This document shows, in pieces, positions 18,942 through 28,524 of a stretch of 64,000 nt of DNA (its first letter is position 1; each line of letters opens with the position of its first letter). A program made the translations under genes and the position numbers. Source of the DNA: Pseudomonas sp. CFBP 13711 (GTDB lineage Bacteria > Pseudomonadota > Gammaproteobacteria > Pseudomonadales > Pseudomonadaceae). The stretch covers positions 124,001-188,000 of the forward strand of contig NZ_JACYVI010000001.1 of assembly GCF_014842265.1 (NCBI RefSeq), written 5' to 3'. Below the pieces are notes generated by a model that worked only from the letters and a program-made list of their open reading frames with translations, did not search any database and was not told the DNA's origin.

Positions 18942-19577
18942 ATGTTGACCATCGCATTGTCCAAGGGCCGCATCCTCGACGACACCTTGCCGCTGCTCGC
19001 TGCGGCGGGCATTGTGCCGACCGAGAATCCGGACAAGAGCCGCAAGCTGATCATCCCGACGACCCAGGCCGACGTGCGCCTGCTGATCGTGCGTGCCACT
19101 GACGTGCCGACCTACGTTGAGCACGGTGCTGCAGATCTCGGCGTCGCGGGCAAGGACGTGCTGATGGAATACGGCGGCCAAGGGCTGTATGAGCCGCTCG
19201 ACCTGCAAATCGCCCAGTGCAAGCTGATGACTGCAGGTGCAGTCGGCGCCGTCGAACCCAAGGGTCGGCTGCGTGTGGCGACCAAGTTCGTCAATGTTGC
19301 CAAGCGCTACTACGCCGAACAGGGCCGTCAGGTCGACATCATCAAGCTGTACGGTTCCATGGAACTCGCGCCGCTGGTAGGCCTGGCCGACAAGATCATC
19401 GACGTCGTCGACACCGGCAACACGCTGCGTGCCAACGGCCTCGAACCTCAGGACATGATTGCCCACATCAGCTCACGGCTGGTGGTAAACAAAGCATCCA
19501 TGAAAATGCAACACGCCCGCATTCAGTCGCTGATCGACACCCTGCGCGCTGCCGTGGAGTCGCGACACCGCGGTTGA
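18942..19577 (+). CDS. hisG: ATP phosphoribosyltransferase, short catalytic form
   Basis: The first step of histidine synthesis: ATP plus PRPP gives phosphoribosyl-ATP. At 211 residues this is the short HisG(S) form, which lacks the C-terminal regulatory domain and depends on HisZ for activity and histidine feedback. The family block [20 protein letters not shown] and the [18 protein letters not shown]-binding segment are present. hisD and hisC follow. Confidence 0.96.
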   Translation: MLTIALSKGRILDDTLPLLAAAGIVPTENPDKSRKLIIPTTQADVRLLIVRATDVPTYVEHGAADLGVAGKDVLMEYGGQGLYEPLDLQIAQCKLMTAGAVGAVEPKGRLRVATKFVNVAKRYYAEQGRQVDIIKLYGSMELAPLVGLADKIIDVVDTGNTLRANGLEPQDMIAHISSRLVVNKASMKMQHARIQSLIDTLRAAVESRHRG

Positions 19578-19631
19578 CTGCATCGCGTGACCCTCATCAG
19601 GATCACGCCCAGCTATCCGTGTCATAGCCAA

Positions 19632-19699
19632 ATTTCTCAGGTGCCCGCGCGGATGGCTTGCTAGCTTAGGCATCTGCCTATACGCGGCATCTGAGAAAT
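19632..19699 (+). promoter_or_regulatory. large dyad in the hisG-hisD intergenic leader
   Basis: ATTTCTCAGGTGCC (19632-19645) pairs along all 14 positions with GGCATCTGAGAAAT (19686-19699), one pair being G-U. A nested hairpin AGGCA-TC-TGCCT occupies 19668-19679. It ends 23 bases before the hisD ATG. There is no His-rich leader peptide and no T run, so it is not a classical attenuator. Confidence 0.5.
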
Positions 19700-19722
19700 C
19701 GCCATTCATTGAGGCCCACGCT

Positions 19723-21051
19723 ATGACCACTCCCAACGCTATTCGCCGACTCAACGCTGCCGATCCGGACTTCGCCCGTCATCTGGATCATCTGCTGAGC
19801 TGGGAAAGTGTGTCTGACGACTCGGTCAATGAGCGTGTGCTCGACATCATCAAGAACGTGCGCGAGCGCGGCGATGCGGCGCTGGTGGAATACACCCGTC
19901 GCTTCGACGGCCTGGACGTTGCGTCGATGGCCGACCTGATTCTGCCGCGCGAGCGTCTTGAGCTGGCACTGACCCGCATCACGCCGGCCCAGCGTCAGGC
20001 CCTCGAAAAAGCGGCTGACCGTGTGCGCAGTTACCACGAGCGGCAGAAGCAGGATTCCTGGAGCTACACCGAGGCCGACGGCACCGTGCTGGGCCAGAAG
20101 GTCACTCCGCTGGATCGCGCCGGGCTGTACGTGCCGGGCGGTAAAGCGTCTTACCCGTCTTCGGTGTTGATGAACGCCATTCCGGCCAAGGTCGCCGGCG
20201 TAGGCGAGGTGGTCATGGTCGTGCCGACACCTCGCGGTGAGCTCAATGAGCTGGTACTGGCGGCGGCTTGCATCGCGGGCGTCGATCGCGTGTTTACCAT
20301 CGGCGGCGCCCAGGCGGTTGCGGCGCTGGCGTATGGCACCGAAAGCGTCCCGCAGGTGGACAAGGTCGTCGGGCCGGGCAACATTTACGTGGCCACCGCC
20401 AAGCGTCACGTGTTCGGCCAAGTGGGCATCGACATGATCGCCGGCCCGTCGGAGATTCTGGTGGTGTGCGACGGCCAGACCGACCCCGACTGGATCGCCA
20501 TGGACCTGTTCTCCCAGGCCGAGCACGATGAAGACGCCCAGGCGATTCTGGTCAGTCCGGATGCCGAGTTCCTTGATCGCGTCGCCGCCAGCATCGCCAA
20601 ACTGATGCCGACGATGGAGCGCGCGGAAATCATCCAGACCTCGATCAATGGCCGCGGCGCCTTGATCAAGGTGGCCGACATGACCCAGGCCATTGAAGTC
20701 GCCAACCGGATTGCGCCGGAGCACCTGGAGTTGTCGGTGGCTGATCCTGAGGCCTGGCTGCCGCAGATTCGCCACGCCGGCGCGATCTTCATGGGCCGCC
20801 ACACGTCCGAAGCGCTGGGCGACTACTGCGCCGGTCCCAACCACGTGCTGCCGACGTCGGGCACCGCACGGTTCTCGTCGCCGTTGGGCGTGTACGATTT
20901 CCAGAAACGCTCATCAATTATTTTCTGCTCGGAGCAGGGTGCGTCCGAACTGGGCAAAACGGCCTCGGTACTGGCACGCGGCGAGTCATTGACTGCCCAC
21001 GCCCGCAGCGCCGAATACCGCATCGTCGACACCGAACAAGAGGGCAACTGA
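19723..21051 (+). CDS. hisD: histidinol dehydrogenase
   Basis: A 442-residue zinc enzyme performing the last two oxidations, histidinol to histidine, with NAD+. Characteristic blocks are [21 protein letters not shown] (partly), [13 protein letters not shown], and [12 protein letters not shown]. The zinc and catalytic region [14 protein letters not shown] and the PEHLEL segment are intact. It starts 145 bases after hisG behind a structured leader, and hisC begins two bases after its stop. Confidence 0.97.
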   Translation: MTTPNAIRRLNAADPDFARHLDHLLSWESVSDDSVNERVLDIIKNVRERGDAALVEYTRRFDGLDVASMADLILPRERLELALTRITPAQRQALEKAADRVRSYHERQKQDSWSYTEADGTVLGQKVTPLDRAGLYVPGGKASYPSSVLMNAIPAKVAGVGEVVMVVPTPRGELNELVLAAACIAGVDRVFTIGGAQAVAALAYGTESVPQVDKVVGPGNIYVATAKRHVFGQVGIDMIAGPSEILVVCDGQTDPDWIAMDLFSQAEHDEDAQAILVSPDAEFLDRVAASIAKLMPTMERAEIIQTSINGRGALIKVADMTQAIEVANRIAPEHLELSVADPEAWLPQIRHAGAIFMGRHTSEALGDYCAGPNHVLPTSGTARFSSPLGVYDFQKRSSIIFCSEQGASELGKTASVLARGESLTAHARSAEYRIVDTEQEGN

Positions 21052-21053
21052 GC

Positions 21054-22112
21054 ATGAGCAAATTCTGGAGTCCCTTCGTCAACGACCTGGTGCCGTATGT
21101 GCCGGGCGAGCAGCCCAAGCTGACCAAACTGGTGAAGCTCAACACCAACGAAAACCCCTATGGCCCGTCGCCCAAGGCGATCGATGCCATGCGTGCTGCG
21201 GTCAGTGACGACCTGCGCCTGTATCCCGATCCCAACAGTGACGTGCTGAAGCAAGCCGTAGCGAGTTACTACGGCGTCGACGCCAATCGCGTGTTTCTCG
21301 GCAACGGCTCGGACGAGGTGCTGGCTCACGCCTATAACGCCTTTTTCCGGCAAGACAAACCGCTGTTGTTCCCGGACATCAGTTACAGCTTCTATCCGGT
21401 GTACTGCGGCCTGTATGACGTCGACTACGAAGCCGTGCCGCTGGATGAGCAGTTCCAGATTCGCGTCGAAGATTACGCGCGTCCCAACGGCGGCATCATT
21501 TTCCCGAACCCGAACGCACCTACTGGCTGCCTGCTAGCCCTTGATGCTGTCGAGCAAATCCTCAAGAACAGTCCGGATTCAGTGGTGATCGTCGACGAGG
21601 CGTATATCGACTTCGGTGGCGAAACCGCGATCAGTCTGGTGGACCGCTATCCGAACCTGCTGGTCACTCAAACGCTTTCCAAGTCGCGCTCCCTCGCCGG
21701 GTTGCGAGTGGGCCTCGCGGTGGGGCATCCGGACCTGATTGAAGCGCTGGAGCGGGTCAAGAACAGCTTTAACTCGTATCCGCTGGACCGCATGGCCATT
21801 GTCGGCGCAGCAGCGGCATTCGATGACCGTGAGTATTTCGAGCACACCTGCCAGCGCGTCATTGCCAGCCGTGAAGCGCTTGTCGAGCAGCTGGAAGGCA
21901 AGGGCTTCGAAGTGCTGCCCTCGGCCGCGAACTTCATCTTCGCCCGCCACCCTCAGCACGACGCTGCCGGTCTGGCGGCGAAGGTGCGGGAGCAGGGCGT
22001 GATCGTGCGCCACTTCAAACAGGCGCGCATCGCGCAATTCCTGCGCATCACCATCGGTACGCCTGAACAGAATCAGGCGCTGGTGGATGCGTTGGGGGAC
22101 TTGTCGAACTGA
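21054..22112 (+). CDS. hisC: histidinol-phosphate aminotransferase
   Basis: A 352-residue class I/II PLP aminotransferase converting imidazole-acetol phosphate to histidinol phosphate. Asp181 (VDEAYIDF) and the Schiff-base Lys210 ([14 protein letters not shown]) are visible. It sits two bases after hisD, in a coupled pair, and converges on algW. Confidence 0.96.
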   Translation: MSKFWSPFVNDLVPYVPGEQPKLTKLVKLNTNENPYGPSPKAIDAMRAAVSDDLRLYPDPNSDVLKQAVASYYGVDANRVFLGNGSDEVLAHAYNAFFRQDKPLLFPDISYSFYPVYCGLYDVDYEAVPLDEQFQIRVEDYARPNGGIIFPNPNAPTGCLLALDAVEQILKNSPDSVVIVDEAYIDFGGETAISLVDRYPNLLVTQTLSKSRSLAGLRVGLAVGHPDLIEALERVKNSFNSYPLDRMAIVGAAAAFDDREYFEHTCQRVIASREALVEQLEGKGFEVLPSAANFIFARHPQHDAAGLAAKVREQGVIVRHFKQARIAQFLRITIGTPEQNQALVDALGDLSN

Positions 22113-22117
22113 GTTGA

Positions 22118-22137
22118 CGGTTGCCTAACGGCAACCG
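22118..22137. terminator. hairpin between convergent hisC and algW
   Basis: CGGTTGCC and GGCAACCG form a perfect 8-bp stem with a TAAC loop, between two genes that end facing each other. There is no strong T run on either side, so its strength as a terminator is uncertain. Confidence 0.5.
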
Positions 22138-22138
22138 A

Positions 22139-23305
22139 TCAATTCTCCGCCGCAGGCGCCGTTGTCTGCGGTGGGCGCACGCCCACTTCGGCGGTCAGTT
22201 TCAATTCCTTGCCGTTGCGCATGACCTGAATGGCAATCTTGTCAGTGGGTTTGGTGCGGGCCACCTGATTCATTGAGCGACGGCCGTCGCCCGCCGGCTC
22301 GCCGTTGATGCTCAAGATCACATCACCCAGTTGCAAGCCTGCCTTCTGCGCCGGGCCGTCGCGGAAAATCCCGGCGACCACGATGCCCGGACGATCCTTC
22401 AGCCCGAACGATTCCGACAACTCCTGAGTCAGCGGCTGTACCTCGATGCCCAACCAGCCGCGAATCACTTGGCCGTGTTCGATGATCGACTTCATCACCT
22501 CCAGGGCCAGCTTGGTCGGAATCGCAAAACCGATTCCCTGCGAGCCACCGGATTTGGAGAAGATCGCCGTGTTGATCCCGGTCAGGTTGCCGTTGGCGTC
22601 CACCAGCGCGCCGCCCGAGTTGCCGGGGTTGATCGCCGCGTCGGTCTGAATGAAGTCTTCGTAGGTGTTGAGGCCCAGTTGGTTTCGGCCGGTGGCACTG
22701 ATGATGCCCATGGTCACGGTCTGGCCAACGCCGAACGGGTTACCGATGGCCAATGCAACGTCGCCGATGCGGATAGCGTCGGAACGGCCAAGGGTAATGG
22801 AGGGCAGGTTCTTGAGGTCGATCTTCAGCACCGCAAGGTCGGTCTCGGGGTCGCTGCCGACGACTTTGGCTATCGTCTCGCGGCCGTCTTTAAGCGCGAC
22901 GACAATCTGGTCGGCGCCGGAGGTCACGTGGTTGTTGGTCAACAGGTAGCCTTCCGGGCTCATGATCACCGCCGAACCCAGGCTCGACTGCATGCGCTTT
23001 TGTTTGGGCAGGTTGTCGCCGAAGAAACGACGAAATTGCGGGTCGTCGAACAGCGGATGGTTGGGTTTGTTGTTGTTATTGACCATCTTGGTCGTGTACA
23101 GATTGGCCACGGCCGGGGCGGCGTTGCTGACAGCGTCCGCGTACGAGACCGGCCCCTGTTGCACGAAGGTCTGTTGCGGCGCTTGCTGCAGGTTCACGTC
23201 CTGGCTTGGCAGCCCAACCCATTGGGGATAGCGCTGGATAATCAATAAAGCGATAAGCACACCAGCGAGCAAGGGCCAGCCGAGAAAACGCAGCGCTTTG
23301 AACAT
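22139..23305 (-). CDS. algW: periplasmic serine protease AlgW (DegS-like)
   Basis: A 388-residue inner-membrane-anchored HtrA protease. In Pseudomonas AlgW cleaves the anti-sigma factor MucA in response to misfolded outer-membrane proteins, releasing AlgU and switching on alginate and envelope-stress genes. A membrane anchor lies at about 8-24, the catalytic triad is His126 (TNNHV), Asp156 (ETDLAVL) and Ser230 (NPGNSGGAL), and one PDZ domain covers about 285-380. One PDZ domain rather than two separates it from MucD/DegP. Position next to hisC matches P. aeruginosa. Confidence 0.95.
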   Translation of the reverse strand: MFKALRFLGWPLLAGVLIALLIIQRYPQWVGLPSQDVNLQQAPQQTFVQQGPVSYADAVSNAAPAVANLYTTKMVNNNNKPNHPLFDDPQFRRFFGDNLPKQKRMQSSLGSAVIMSPEGYLLTNNHVTSGADQIVVALKDGRETIAKVVGSDPETDLAVLKIDLKNLPSITLGRSDAIRIGDVALAIGNPFGVGQTVTMGIISATGRNQLGLNTYEDFIQTDAAINPGNSGGALVDANGNLTGINTAIFSKSGGSQGIGFAIPTKLALEVMKSIIEHGQVIRGWLGIEVQPLTQELSESFGLKDRPGIVVAGIFRDGPAQKAGLQLGDVILSINGEPAGDGRRSMNQVARTKPTDKIAIQVMRNGKELKLTAEVGVRPPQTTAPAAEN

Positions 23306-23403
23306 TGAGCGGAGTCCTGAAGGTAGAAGCGCCTAGCTGCGCCATAATGGCCGGCATTATACGAGGACCGACACGGTCTGGACTGCATATTTAGGAGACT
23401 TTT

Positions 23404-24162
23404 ATGGCGGTTGCCTTGAGCACCCTGGTGGAAGAAGCGGACCGCTATCTCGGTAGCGCACGCATTCAGGATTATTGCCCCAACGGCTTGCAGGTCGAGG
23501 GCCGGCCGCAGGTCAGCCGAATCGTCTCCGGTGTCACCGCGAGTCAGGCGTTGCTGGACGCAGCCGTGGAGGCCAATGCGGATCTGGTGCTGGTGCATCA
23601 CGGCTATTTCTGGAAAGGCGAGAATCCCTGCATCACCGGCATGAAGCAGCGTCGGCTGAAGACGCTGCTCAAACACGACATCAGCCTGCTGTCCTATCAC
23701 CTGCCTCTCGATTTGCATGCTGAGGTAGGCAATAACGTTCAACTCGCCCAGCAACTGGAGATCACCGTCGAAGGCCCGCTGGACCCGGACAACCCGCGCA
23801 TCGTCGGGCTGGTGGGCTCACTCAGCGAGGCCATGACCCCACGGGATTTCGCCCACCGCGTCCAAACCGCTCTGGGGCGCGAGCCGCTGTTGATCGAAGG
23901 CGACGGCATGATACGCCGGGTCGGCTGGTGCACCGGAGGCGGGCAGGGCTACATCGATCAAGCCGTGCTGGCCGGCGTGGACCTGTATTTGAGCGGTGAA
24001 GCGTCCGAGCAGACCTTTCACAGCGCCCGGGAAAACGGCATCAGCTTCATTGCCGCCGGCCATCACGCCACCGAGCGTTATGGTGTGCAGGCCCTGGGTG
24101 ATTATCTGGCGCGGCGCTTTGCTCTGGAGCATCTGTTCATCGACTGTCCGAACCCGATTTAA
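23404..24162 (+). CDS. Nif3-like dinuclear metal centre protein
   Basis: A 252-residue member of the Nif3/YbgI family (GTP cyclohydrolase 1 type 2-like). The metal-binding pattern includes LVHHGYFWKG near residue 65, a YHLPLDLH segment, and AGHHATERYG near the C-terminus. TTAGGAG is close to the start. Its molecular function is not settled in any species. It is divergent from algW and 147 bases upstream of cysD. Confidence 0.9.
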   Translation: MAVALSTLVEEADRYLGSARIQDYCPNGLQVEGRPQVSRIVSGVTASQALLDAAVEANADLVLVHHGYFWKGENPCITGMKQRRLKTLLKHDISLLSYHLPLDLHAEVGNNVQLAQQLEITVEGPLDPDNPRIVGLVGSLSEAMTPRDFAHRVQTALGREPLLIEGDGMIRRVGWCTGGGQGYIDQAVLAGVDLYLSGEASEQTFHSARENGISFIAAGHHATERYGVQALGDYLARRFALEHLFIDCPNPI

Positions 24163-24196
24163 AGCGTCTGAGGGTCCAAAGCATGAGGTATATGGT

Positions 24197-24213
24197 TAGA
24201 TCGTTTCGATCTA
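24197..24213. promoter_or_regulatory. perfect palindrome upstream of cysD
   Basis: TAGATCG-TTT-CGATCTA is a perfect dyad 97 bases before the cysD start. A second hairpin AGAGCC-CGCA-GGCTCT follows at 24264-24279, just upstream of the likely ribosome region. The palindrome could be an operator for the sulfate-assimilation unit, but it does not match a regulator site I know. Confidence 0.4.
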
Positions 24214-24309
24214 TCCCCGCCGCTGAATAGAATCAGGCCCCATGATAAAGTGCCTCGCTCGATAGAGCCCGCAGGCTCTCCATACACGTACGTTATCCCG
24301 TGAGTAACC

Positions 24310-25227
24310 ATGGTCGACAAACTGACGCATCTGAAACAGCTGGAGGCGGAAAGCATCCACATCATCCGCGAGGTCGCTGCCGAGTTCGATAACCCGGTGA
24401 TGCTGTACTCCGTCGGTAAAGACTCTGCCGTGATGCTGCATCTGGCGCGCAAGGCCTTCTTCCCGGGCAAGCTGCCGTTCCCGGTGATGCACGTCGACAC
24501 CCGCTGGAAATTCCAGGAGATGTACCGCTTCCGCGACAAGATGGTCGAGGAAATGGGCCTGGACCTGATCGTGCACGTGAACCCGGACGGCGTCGCGCAG
24601 GGTATCAACCCGCTGACCCACGGCAGCTCGAAGCACACCGATATCATGAAAACCCAGGGCCTCAAGCAGGCCCTCGACAAGCACGGTTTCGATGCCGCGT
24701 TTGGCGGCGCCCGTCGTGACGAAGAGAAATCCCGCGCCAAAGAGCGTGTGTATTCCTTCCGTGACACCAAGCACCGCTGGGACCCGAAAAACCAGCGTCC
24801 CGAGCTGTGGAACGTGTACAACGGCAACGTCAACAAAGGCGAGTCGATCCGCGTGTTCCCGCTCTCCAACTGGACCGAGCTGGACATCTGGCAGTACATC
24901 TACCTCGAAGGTATCCCGATCGTCCCGCTGTATTTCGCCGCCGAGCGCGAAGTCATCGAGATGAACGGCACCTGGATCATGATCGATGACGACCGCCTGC
25001 GTAATCACCTGTCCGACGAGGACAAGAAGCGCATCGTCAAGAAGAAGGTCCGCTTCCGCACACTGGGCGACTACCCGTTGACGGGCGCTGTCGAGTCCGA
25101 GGCCACCAGCCTTACCGACATCATTCAGGAAATGCTCCTGACGCGAACTTCCGAGCGCCAGGGCCGGGTCATCGACCACGATGGCGCAGGCTCGATGGAA
25201 GAAAAGAAACGTCAGGGTTATTTCTAA
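24310..25227 (+). CDS. cysD: sulfate adenylyltransferase subunit 2
   Basis: The 305-residue catalytic subunit of ATP sulfurylase, making adenosine 5'-phosphosulfate from sulfate and ATP in sulfate assimilation. The PP-loop appears as SVGKDS at 34-39, and the blocks [15 protein letters not shown] and [10 protein letters not shown] are typical. The following cysNC gene starts 15 bases later and supplies the GTPase partner. Confidence 0.97.
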   Translation: MVDKLTHLKQLEAESIHIIREVAAEFDNPVMLYSVGKDSAVMLHLARKAFFPGKLPFPVMHVDTRWKFQEMYRFRDKMVEEMGLDLIVHVNPDGVAQGINPLTHGSSKHTDIMKTQGLKQALDKHGFDAAFGGARRDEEKSRAKERVYSFRDTKHRWDPKNQRPELWNVYNGNVNKGESIRVFPLSNWTELDIWQYIYLEGIPIVPLYFAAEREVIEMNGTWIMIDDDRLRNHLSDEDKKRIVKKKVRFRTLGDYPLTGAVESEATSLTDIIQEMLLTRTSERQGRVIDHDGAGSMEEKKRQGYF

Positions 25228-25242
25228 TTAGGGTGTCTGAAC

Positions 25243-27141
25243 ATGTCGCATCAATCTGAATTGATCAGCGAGGACATCCTCGCCTATCTGGGCCAGCACG
25301 AACGCAAGGAAATGCTGCGTTTCCTGACCTGTGGCAACGTCGACGACGGCAAGAGCACGTTGATCGGGCGGCTGCTGCACGATTCCAAGATGATCTACGA
25401 AGATCACTTGGAAGCCATCACCCGCGATTCGAAAAAATCCGGCACCACCGGCGACGAAGTCGATCTGGCGCTGCTGGTCGACGGCCTGCAGGCCGAGCGG
25501 GAGCAGGGCATCACCATCGATGTCGCTTACCGCTACTTCTCCACCGCCAAGCGCAAATTCATCATCGCCGACACCCCCGGGCATGAGCAGTACACCCGCA
25601 ACATGGCCACCGGTGCGTCCACCTGTGACCTGGCGATCATTCTGGTCGACGCCCGCTACGGCGTGCAGACCCAGACCAAACGCCACAGCTACATCGCCTC
25701 GTTACTGGGCATCAAGCACATCGTGGTCGCCATCAACAAGATGGACCTCAACGGCTTCGACGAGAACATCTTCGAGCAGATCAAGGCCGATTACCTGGCG
25801 TTCGCCGACCGCATTGCGCTGAAGCCGACCACAATGGAATTCGTGCCGATGTCAGCCCTCAAGGGCGACAACGTGGTCAACCGGAGCGAGCGTTCGCCGT
25901 GGTACACCGGCAAGTCGCTGATGGAAATTCTCGAAACCGTCGAGATCGCCAGCGACCGCAATTTCACCGACCTGCGTTTCCCGGTGCAGTACGTCAACCG
26001 TCCGAACCTGAACTTCCGCGGTTTCGCCGGCACCCTGGCGAGCGGCATCGTGCACAAGGGCGACGAAGTCGTTGTGCTGCCGTCCGGCAAGAGCAGCCGC
26101 GTGAAATCCATCGTCACTTTCGAAGGCGAGCTGGAGCACGCGGGCCCGGGTCAGGCCGTGACACTGACCATGGAAGACGAGATCGACATCTCCCGTGGCG
26201 ACCTGTTGGTGCATGCCGACAACGTCCCGCAAGTGGCCGACGCCTTCGACGCCATGCTGGTGTGGATGGCCGAAGAGCCGATGCTGCCGGGCAAGAAATA
26301 CGACATCAAGCGCGCCACGTCCTACGTGCCGGGTTCGATTGCCAGCATCACCCATCGTGTGGACGTGAACACGCTGGAAGAAGGCCCTGCCAGCTCGCTG
26401 CAGCTGAATGAAATCGGCCGCGTGAAGATCGCACTGGACGCGCCGATCGCCCTCGACGGCTACGACAGCAACCGCACGACGGGCGCGTTCATCGTCATCG
26501 ACCGTTTGACCAACGGGACTGTTGCGGCCGGCATGATCATCGCCAAACCCGTGGTTGCGGGTGGCGGGAGTCATCACGGCGCGCTGGCCCATGTGTCGGC
26601 AGAAGAGCGCGCTCAGCGCTTCGGCCAGAAGCCGGCGACCGTGCTGTTCAGCGGTTTGTCGGGTGCGGGCAAGAGCACGCTGGCGTATGCCGTGGAGCGC
26701 AAGCTGTTCGACATGGGCCGTGCGGTGTTCGTCCTTGATGGCCAGAACCTGCGTCACGACCTCAACAAGGGCTTGCCGCAGGATCGCGCCGGTCGCACCG
26801 AGAACTGGCGTCGTGCCGCCCACGTTGCGCGTCAGTTCAACGAAGCGGGCCTGCTGACCCTCGCAGCGTTCGTCGCGCCGGACGCGGGCGGTCGGCAGAA
26901 TGCCAAGGCGCTGATCGGCGATGATCGACTGATCACCGTGTACGTTCAGGCGTCGCCGCAGGCCTGTCGTGAGCGTGATCCGCAAGGGCTCTACGCCGCC
27001 GACAAGGACAACATCCCGGGTGAATCCTTCCCGTATGACGTCCCGCTGGACGCCGACCTGGTCATCGACACGCAGTCGCTGAACGTCGAAGAAAGCGTCA
27101 AGCAGGTGCTGGACCTGCTGCGGACCCGCGGCGTGATCTAA
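25243..27141 (+). CDS. cysNC: fused sulfate adenylyltransferase GTPase subunit / APS kinase
   Basis: A 632-residue fusion of the CysN regulatory GTPase (about 1-440) with CysC APS kinase (about 460-632). The GTPase P-loop is GNVDDGKST at 31-39, with DTPGHEQY and NKMD motifs. The kinase P-loop is GLSGAGKST at 471-479. Together with CysD it converts sulfate to PAPS in two steps, with GTP hydrolysis driving the first. The fused form is standard in Pseudomonas. A strong terminator follows. Confidence 0.97.
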   Translation: MSHQSELISEDILAYLGQHERKEMLRFLTCGNVDDGKSTLIGRLLHDSKMIYEDHLEAITRDSKKSGTTGDEVDLALLVDGLQAEREQGITIDVAYRYFSTAKRKFIIADTPGHEQYTRNMATGASTCDLAIILVDARYGVQTQTKRHSYIASLLGIKHIVVAINKMDLNGFDENIFEQIKADYLAFADRIALKPTTMEFVPMSALKGDNVVNRSERSPWYTGKSLMEILETVEIASDRNFTDLRFPVQYVNRPNLNFRGFAGTLASGIVHKGDEVVVLPSGKSSRVKSIVTFEGELEHAGPGQAVTLTMEDEIDISRGDLLVHADNVPQVADAFDAMLVWMAEEPMLPGKKYDIKRATSYVPGSIASITHRVDVNTLEEGPASSLQLNEIGRVKIALDAPIALDGYDSNRTTGAFIVIDRLTNGTVAAGMIIAKPVVAGGGSHHGALAHVSAEERAQRFGQKPATVLFSGLSGAGKSTLAYAVERKLFDMGRAVFVLDGQNLRHDLNKGLPQDRAGRTENWRRAAHVARQFNEAGLLTLAAFVAPDAGGRQNAKALIGDDRLITVYVQASPQACRERDPQGLYAADKDNIPGESFPYDVPLDADLVIDTQSLNVEESVKQVLDLLRTRGVI

Positions 27142-27161
27142 GCGCCGGTCGCCGAACAAGA

Positions 27162-27188
27162 AACCCGCCAGTGATGGCGGGTTTTTTG
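27162..27188 (+). terminator. intrinsic terminator of cysD-cysNC
   Basis: CCCGCCA (27164-27170) pairs with TGGCGGG (27175-27181) around GTGA and is followed by six T. Confidence 0.88.
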
Positions 27189-27229
27189 TTTCTCTTGCCA
27201 TTGCGGATCGGGATCAATCCGCCGCCCAC

Positions 27230-27269
27230 AAAAAAGCCCGCCCCTGATCACCCCAAGGGCGGGCTTTTT
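27230..27269. terminator. bidirectional terminator between cysNC and yhcB
   Basis: GCCCGCCC (27236-27243) pairs with GGGCGGGC (27257-27264). Six A precede and five T follow the stem, so it should end yhcB transcripts on the minus strand and back up the cysNC terminator on the plus strand. Confidence 0.85.
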
Positions 27270-27284
27270 GCGAAACGTGTGTTC

Positions 27285-27722
27285 TTACTTCTTCAAACCG
27301 TAATGCTCATCCAGCATGCCGGGGGAGTCTGGCGACTTCGGCGCGTAGTCCTTCGGTGGTTCAGCGGCCGTGCGCGGCGGTGTCAGGCGATCGCGGTGCG
27401 GATGGAGCGCCTCCGGGTGCAGCGCGGCCAGCAGGCGTTGACGGGTGATGTCGTCGGTGGCCAGGCGGTTGGCGCCTTCGGCCAGATGCTCCTGAACATC
27501 GTGGTAGCTTTGCGACAGCTTCTGCACCAGATTGGCGGTGCTGTTGAAGTGAGTAATCACCTCGTTCTGATAGGTATCGAAACGCTCCTGAACGTCATCC
27601 AGCTGGCGCTGAGTCCCGTTAGGCACGGCATTGGGCAGCGCGCGCGCCACGAAGAAACCGATGATCACACCGACCACCAGGGCGATGGTCGGCAGCAACC
27701 AAACTAAGAGCGAGTAATCCAC
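27285..27722 (-). CDS. yhcB: YhcB family (DUF1043) inner-membrane protein
   Basis: A 145-residue protein with one N-terminal membrane helix (about 5-26) followed by a coiled-coil region (about 40-90) and a proline-rich C-terminus. YhcB (also called ZapG or LapD) links division, elongation and envelope synthesis in enterobacteria. In Pseudomonas its role is inferred by similarity only. It is a single-gene unit ending at the bidirectional terminator. Confidence 0.88.
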   Translation of the reverse strand: MDYSLLVWLLPTIALVVGVIIGFFVARALPNAVPNGTQRQLDDVQERFDTYQNEVITHFNSTANLVQKLSQSYHDVQEHLAEGANRLATDDITRQRLLAALHPEALHPHRDRLTPPRTAAEPPKDYAPKSPDSPGMLDEHYGLKK

Positions 27723-27867
27723 GAGTCCTTCCTCTATAAACGGCTTTGCTTTACGTTAACGGCTCGAACCTGCGCTGTATAGCGGCGACGCGTCGCCAGC
27801 CTGCCAGCCACAGACAATCAACTAGACGAGTCGACCCAATTGAAGGTCACGGAGTTCATTCTTGCTC

Positions 27868-28497
27868 ATGCGTGAGACCCCTGTATTCATCGATGGCCCG
27901 GTGGGCCAACTCGAAGCGTTGTACCTTGATCTGGACGAGCCCAAGGGCATCGCGCTGATATGCCATCCTAACCCGGTTCAGGGCGGCACCATGCTCAATA
28001 AAGTGATCTCGACCCTGCAGCGCACCGCGCGTGATGCCGGTCTGATTACGCTGCGCTTCAACTATCGCGGCGTTGGCGCCAGCGCTGGCAGCTCGGACAT
28101 GGGCGAAGGCGAAGTCGACGATGCACAGGCTGCCGCGAAGTGGCTGCGGGATAAACATCCCGATCTGCCCATGACGTTGTTCGGCTTCTCCTTCGGCGGT
28201 TTCGTGGCGGCTACCCTGGGCGGGCGTCTTGAGGCTGAAGGCGAAACCCTGAAGCATGTGTTCATGGTCGCACCCGCCGTAATGCGGATTGCCAACGTGG
28301 AGGCGTTGCCGCAGAAAGGCGCGCTGACGCTGATTCAGCCGGAAACCGACGAAGTCGTTGACCCACAACTCGTGTACGCATGGTCTGACACGCTTCAGCG
28401 TCCCCATGAGCTGCTGAAAGTGGCAGAATGCGGGCACTTTTTTCACGGCAAGCTGACCGATCTCAAGGATCTGATTCTGCCGCGCCTTTCGAATTGA
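27868..28497 (+). CDS. small alpha/beta hydrolase
   Basis: A 209-residue cytoplasmic alpha/beta hydrolase of the YqiA/dienelactone-like 'alpha/beta hydrolase' group often found beside trpS in Pseudomonas. The nucleophile elbow is GFSFGG with Ser108, the oxyanion region is CHPNPVQGGTM, and the catalytic His190 is in CGHFFHG; Asp161 or Asp165 could be the acid. I start at ATG 27868; a TTG two codons earlier is also in frame. The substrate is unknown. Confidence 0.88.
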   Translation: MRETPVFIDGPVGQLEALYLDLDEPKGIALICHPNPVQGGTMLNKVISTLQRTARDAGLITLRFNYRGVGASAGSSDMGEGEVDDAQAAAKWLRDKHPDLPMTLFGFSFGGFVAATLGGRLEAEGETLKHVFMVAPAVMRIANVEALPQKGALTLIQPETDEVVDPQLVYAWSDTLQRPHELLKVAECGHFFHGKLTDLKDLILPRLSN

Positions 28498-28524
28498 TCG
28501 CAGCACCCAAATAAGCGACTAGCC

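Noticed and set aside
25852..27201. 449-codon minus-strand frame across cysNC
   Set aside because: cysNC has two intact P-loops. The antisense product has no recognisable features and runs through the terminator.
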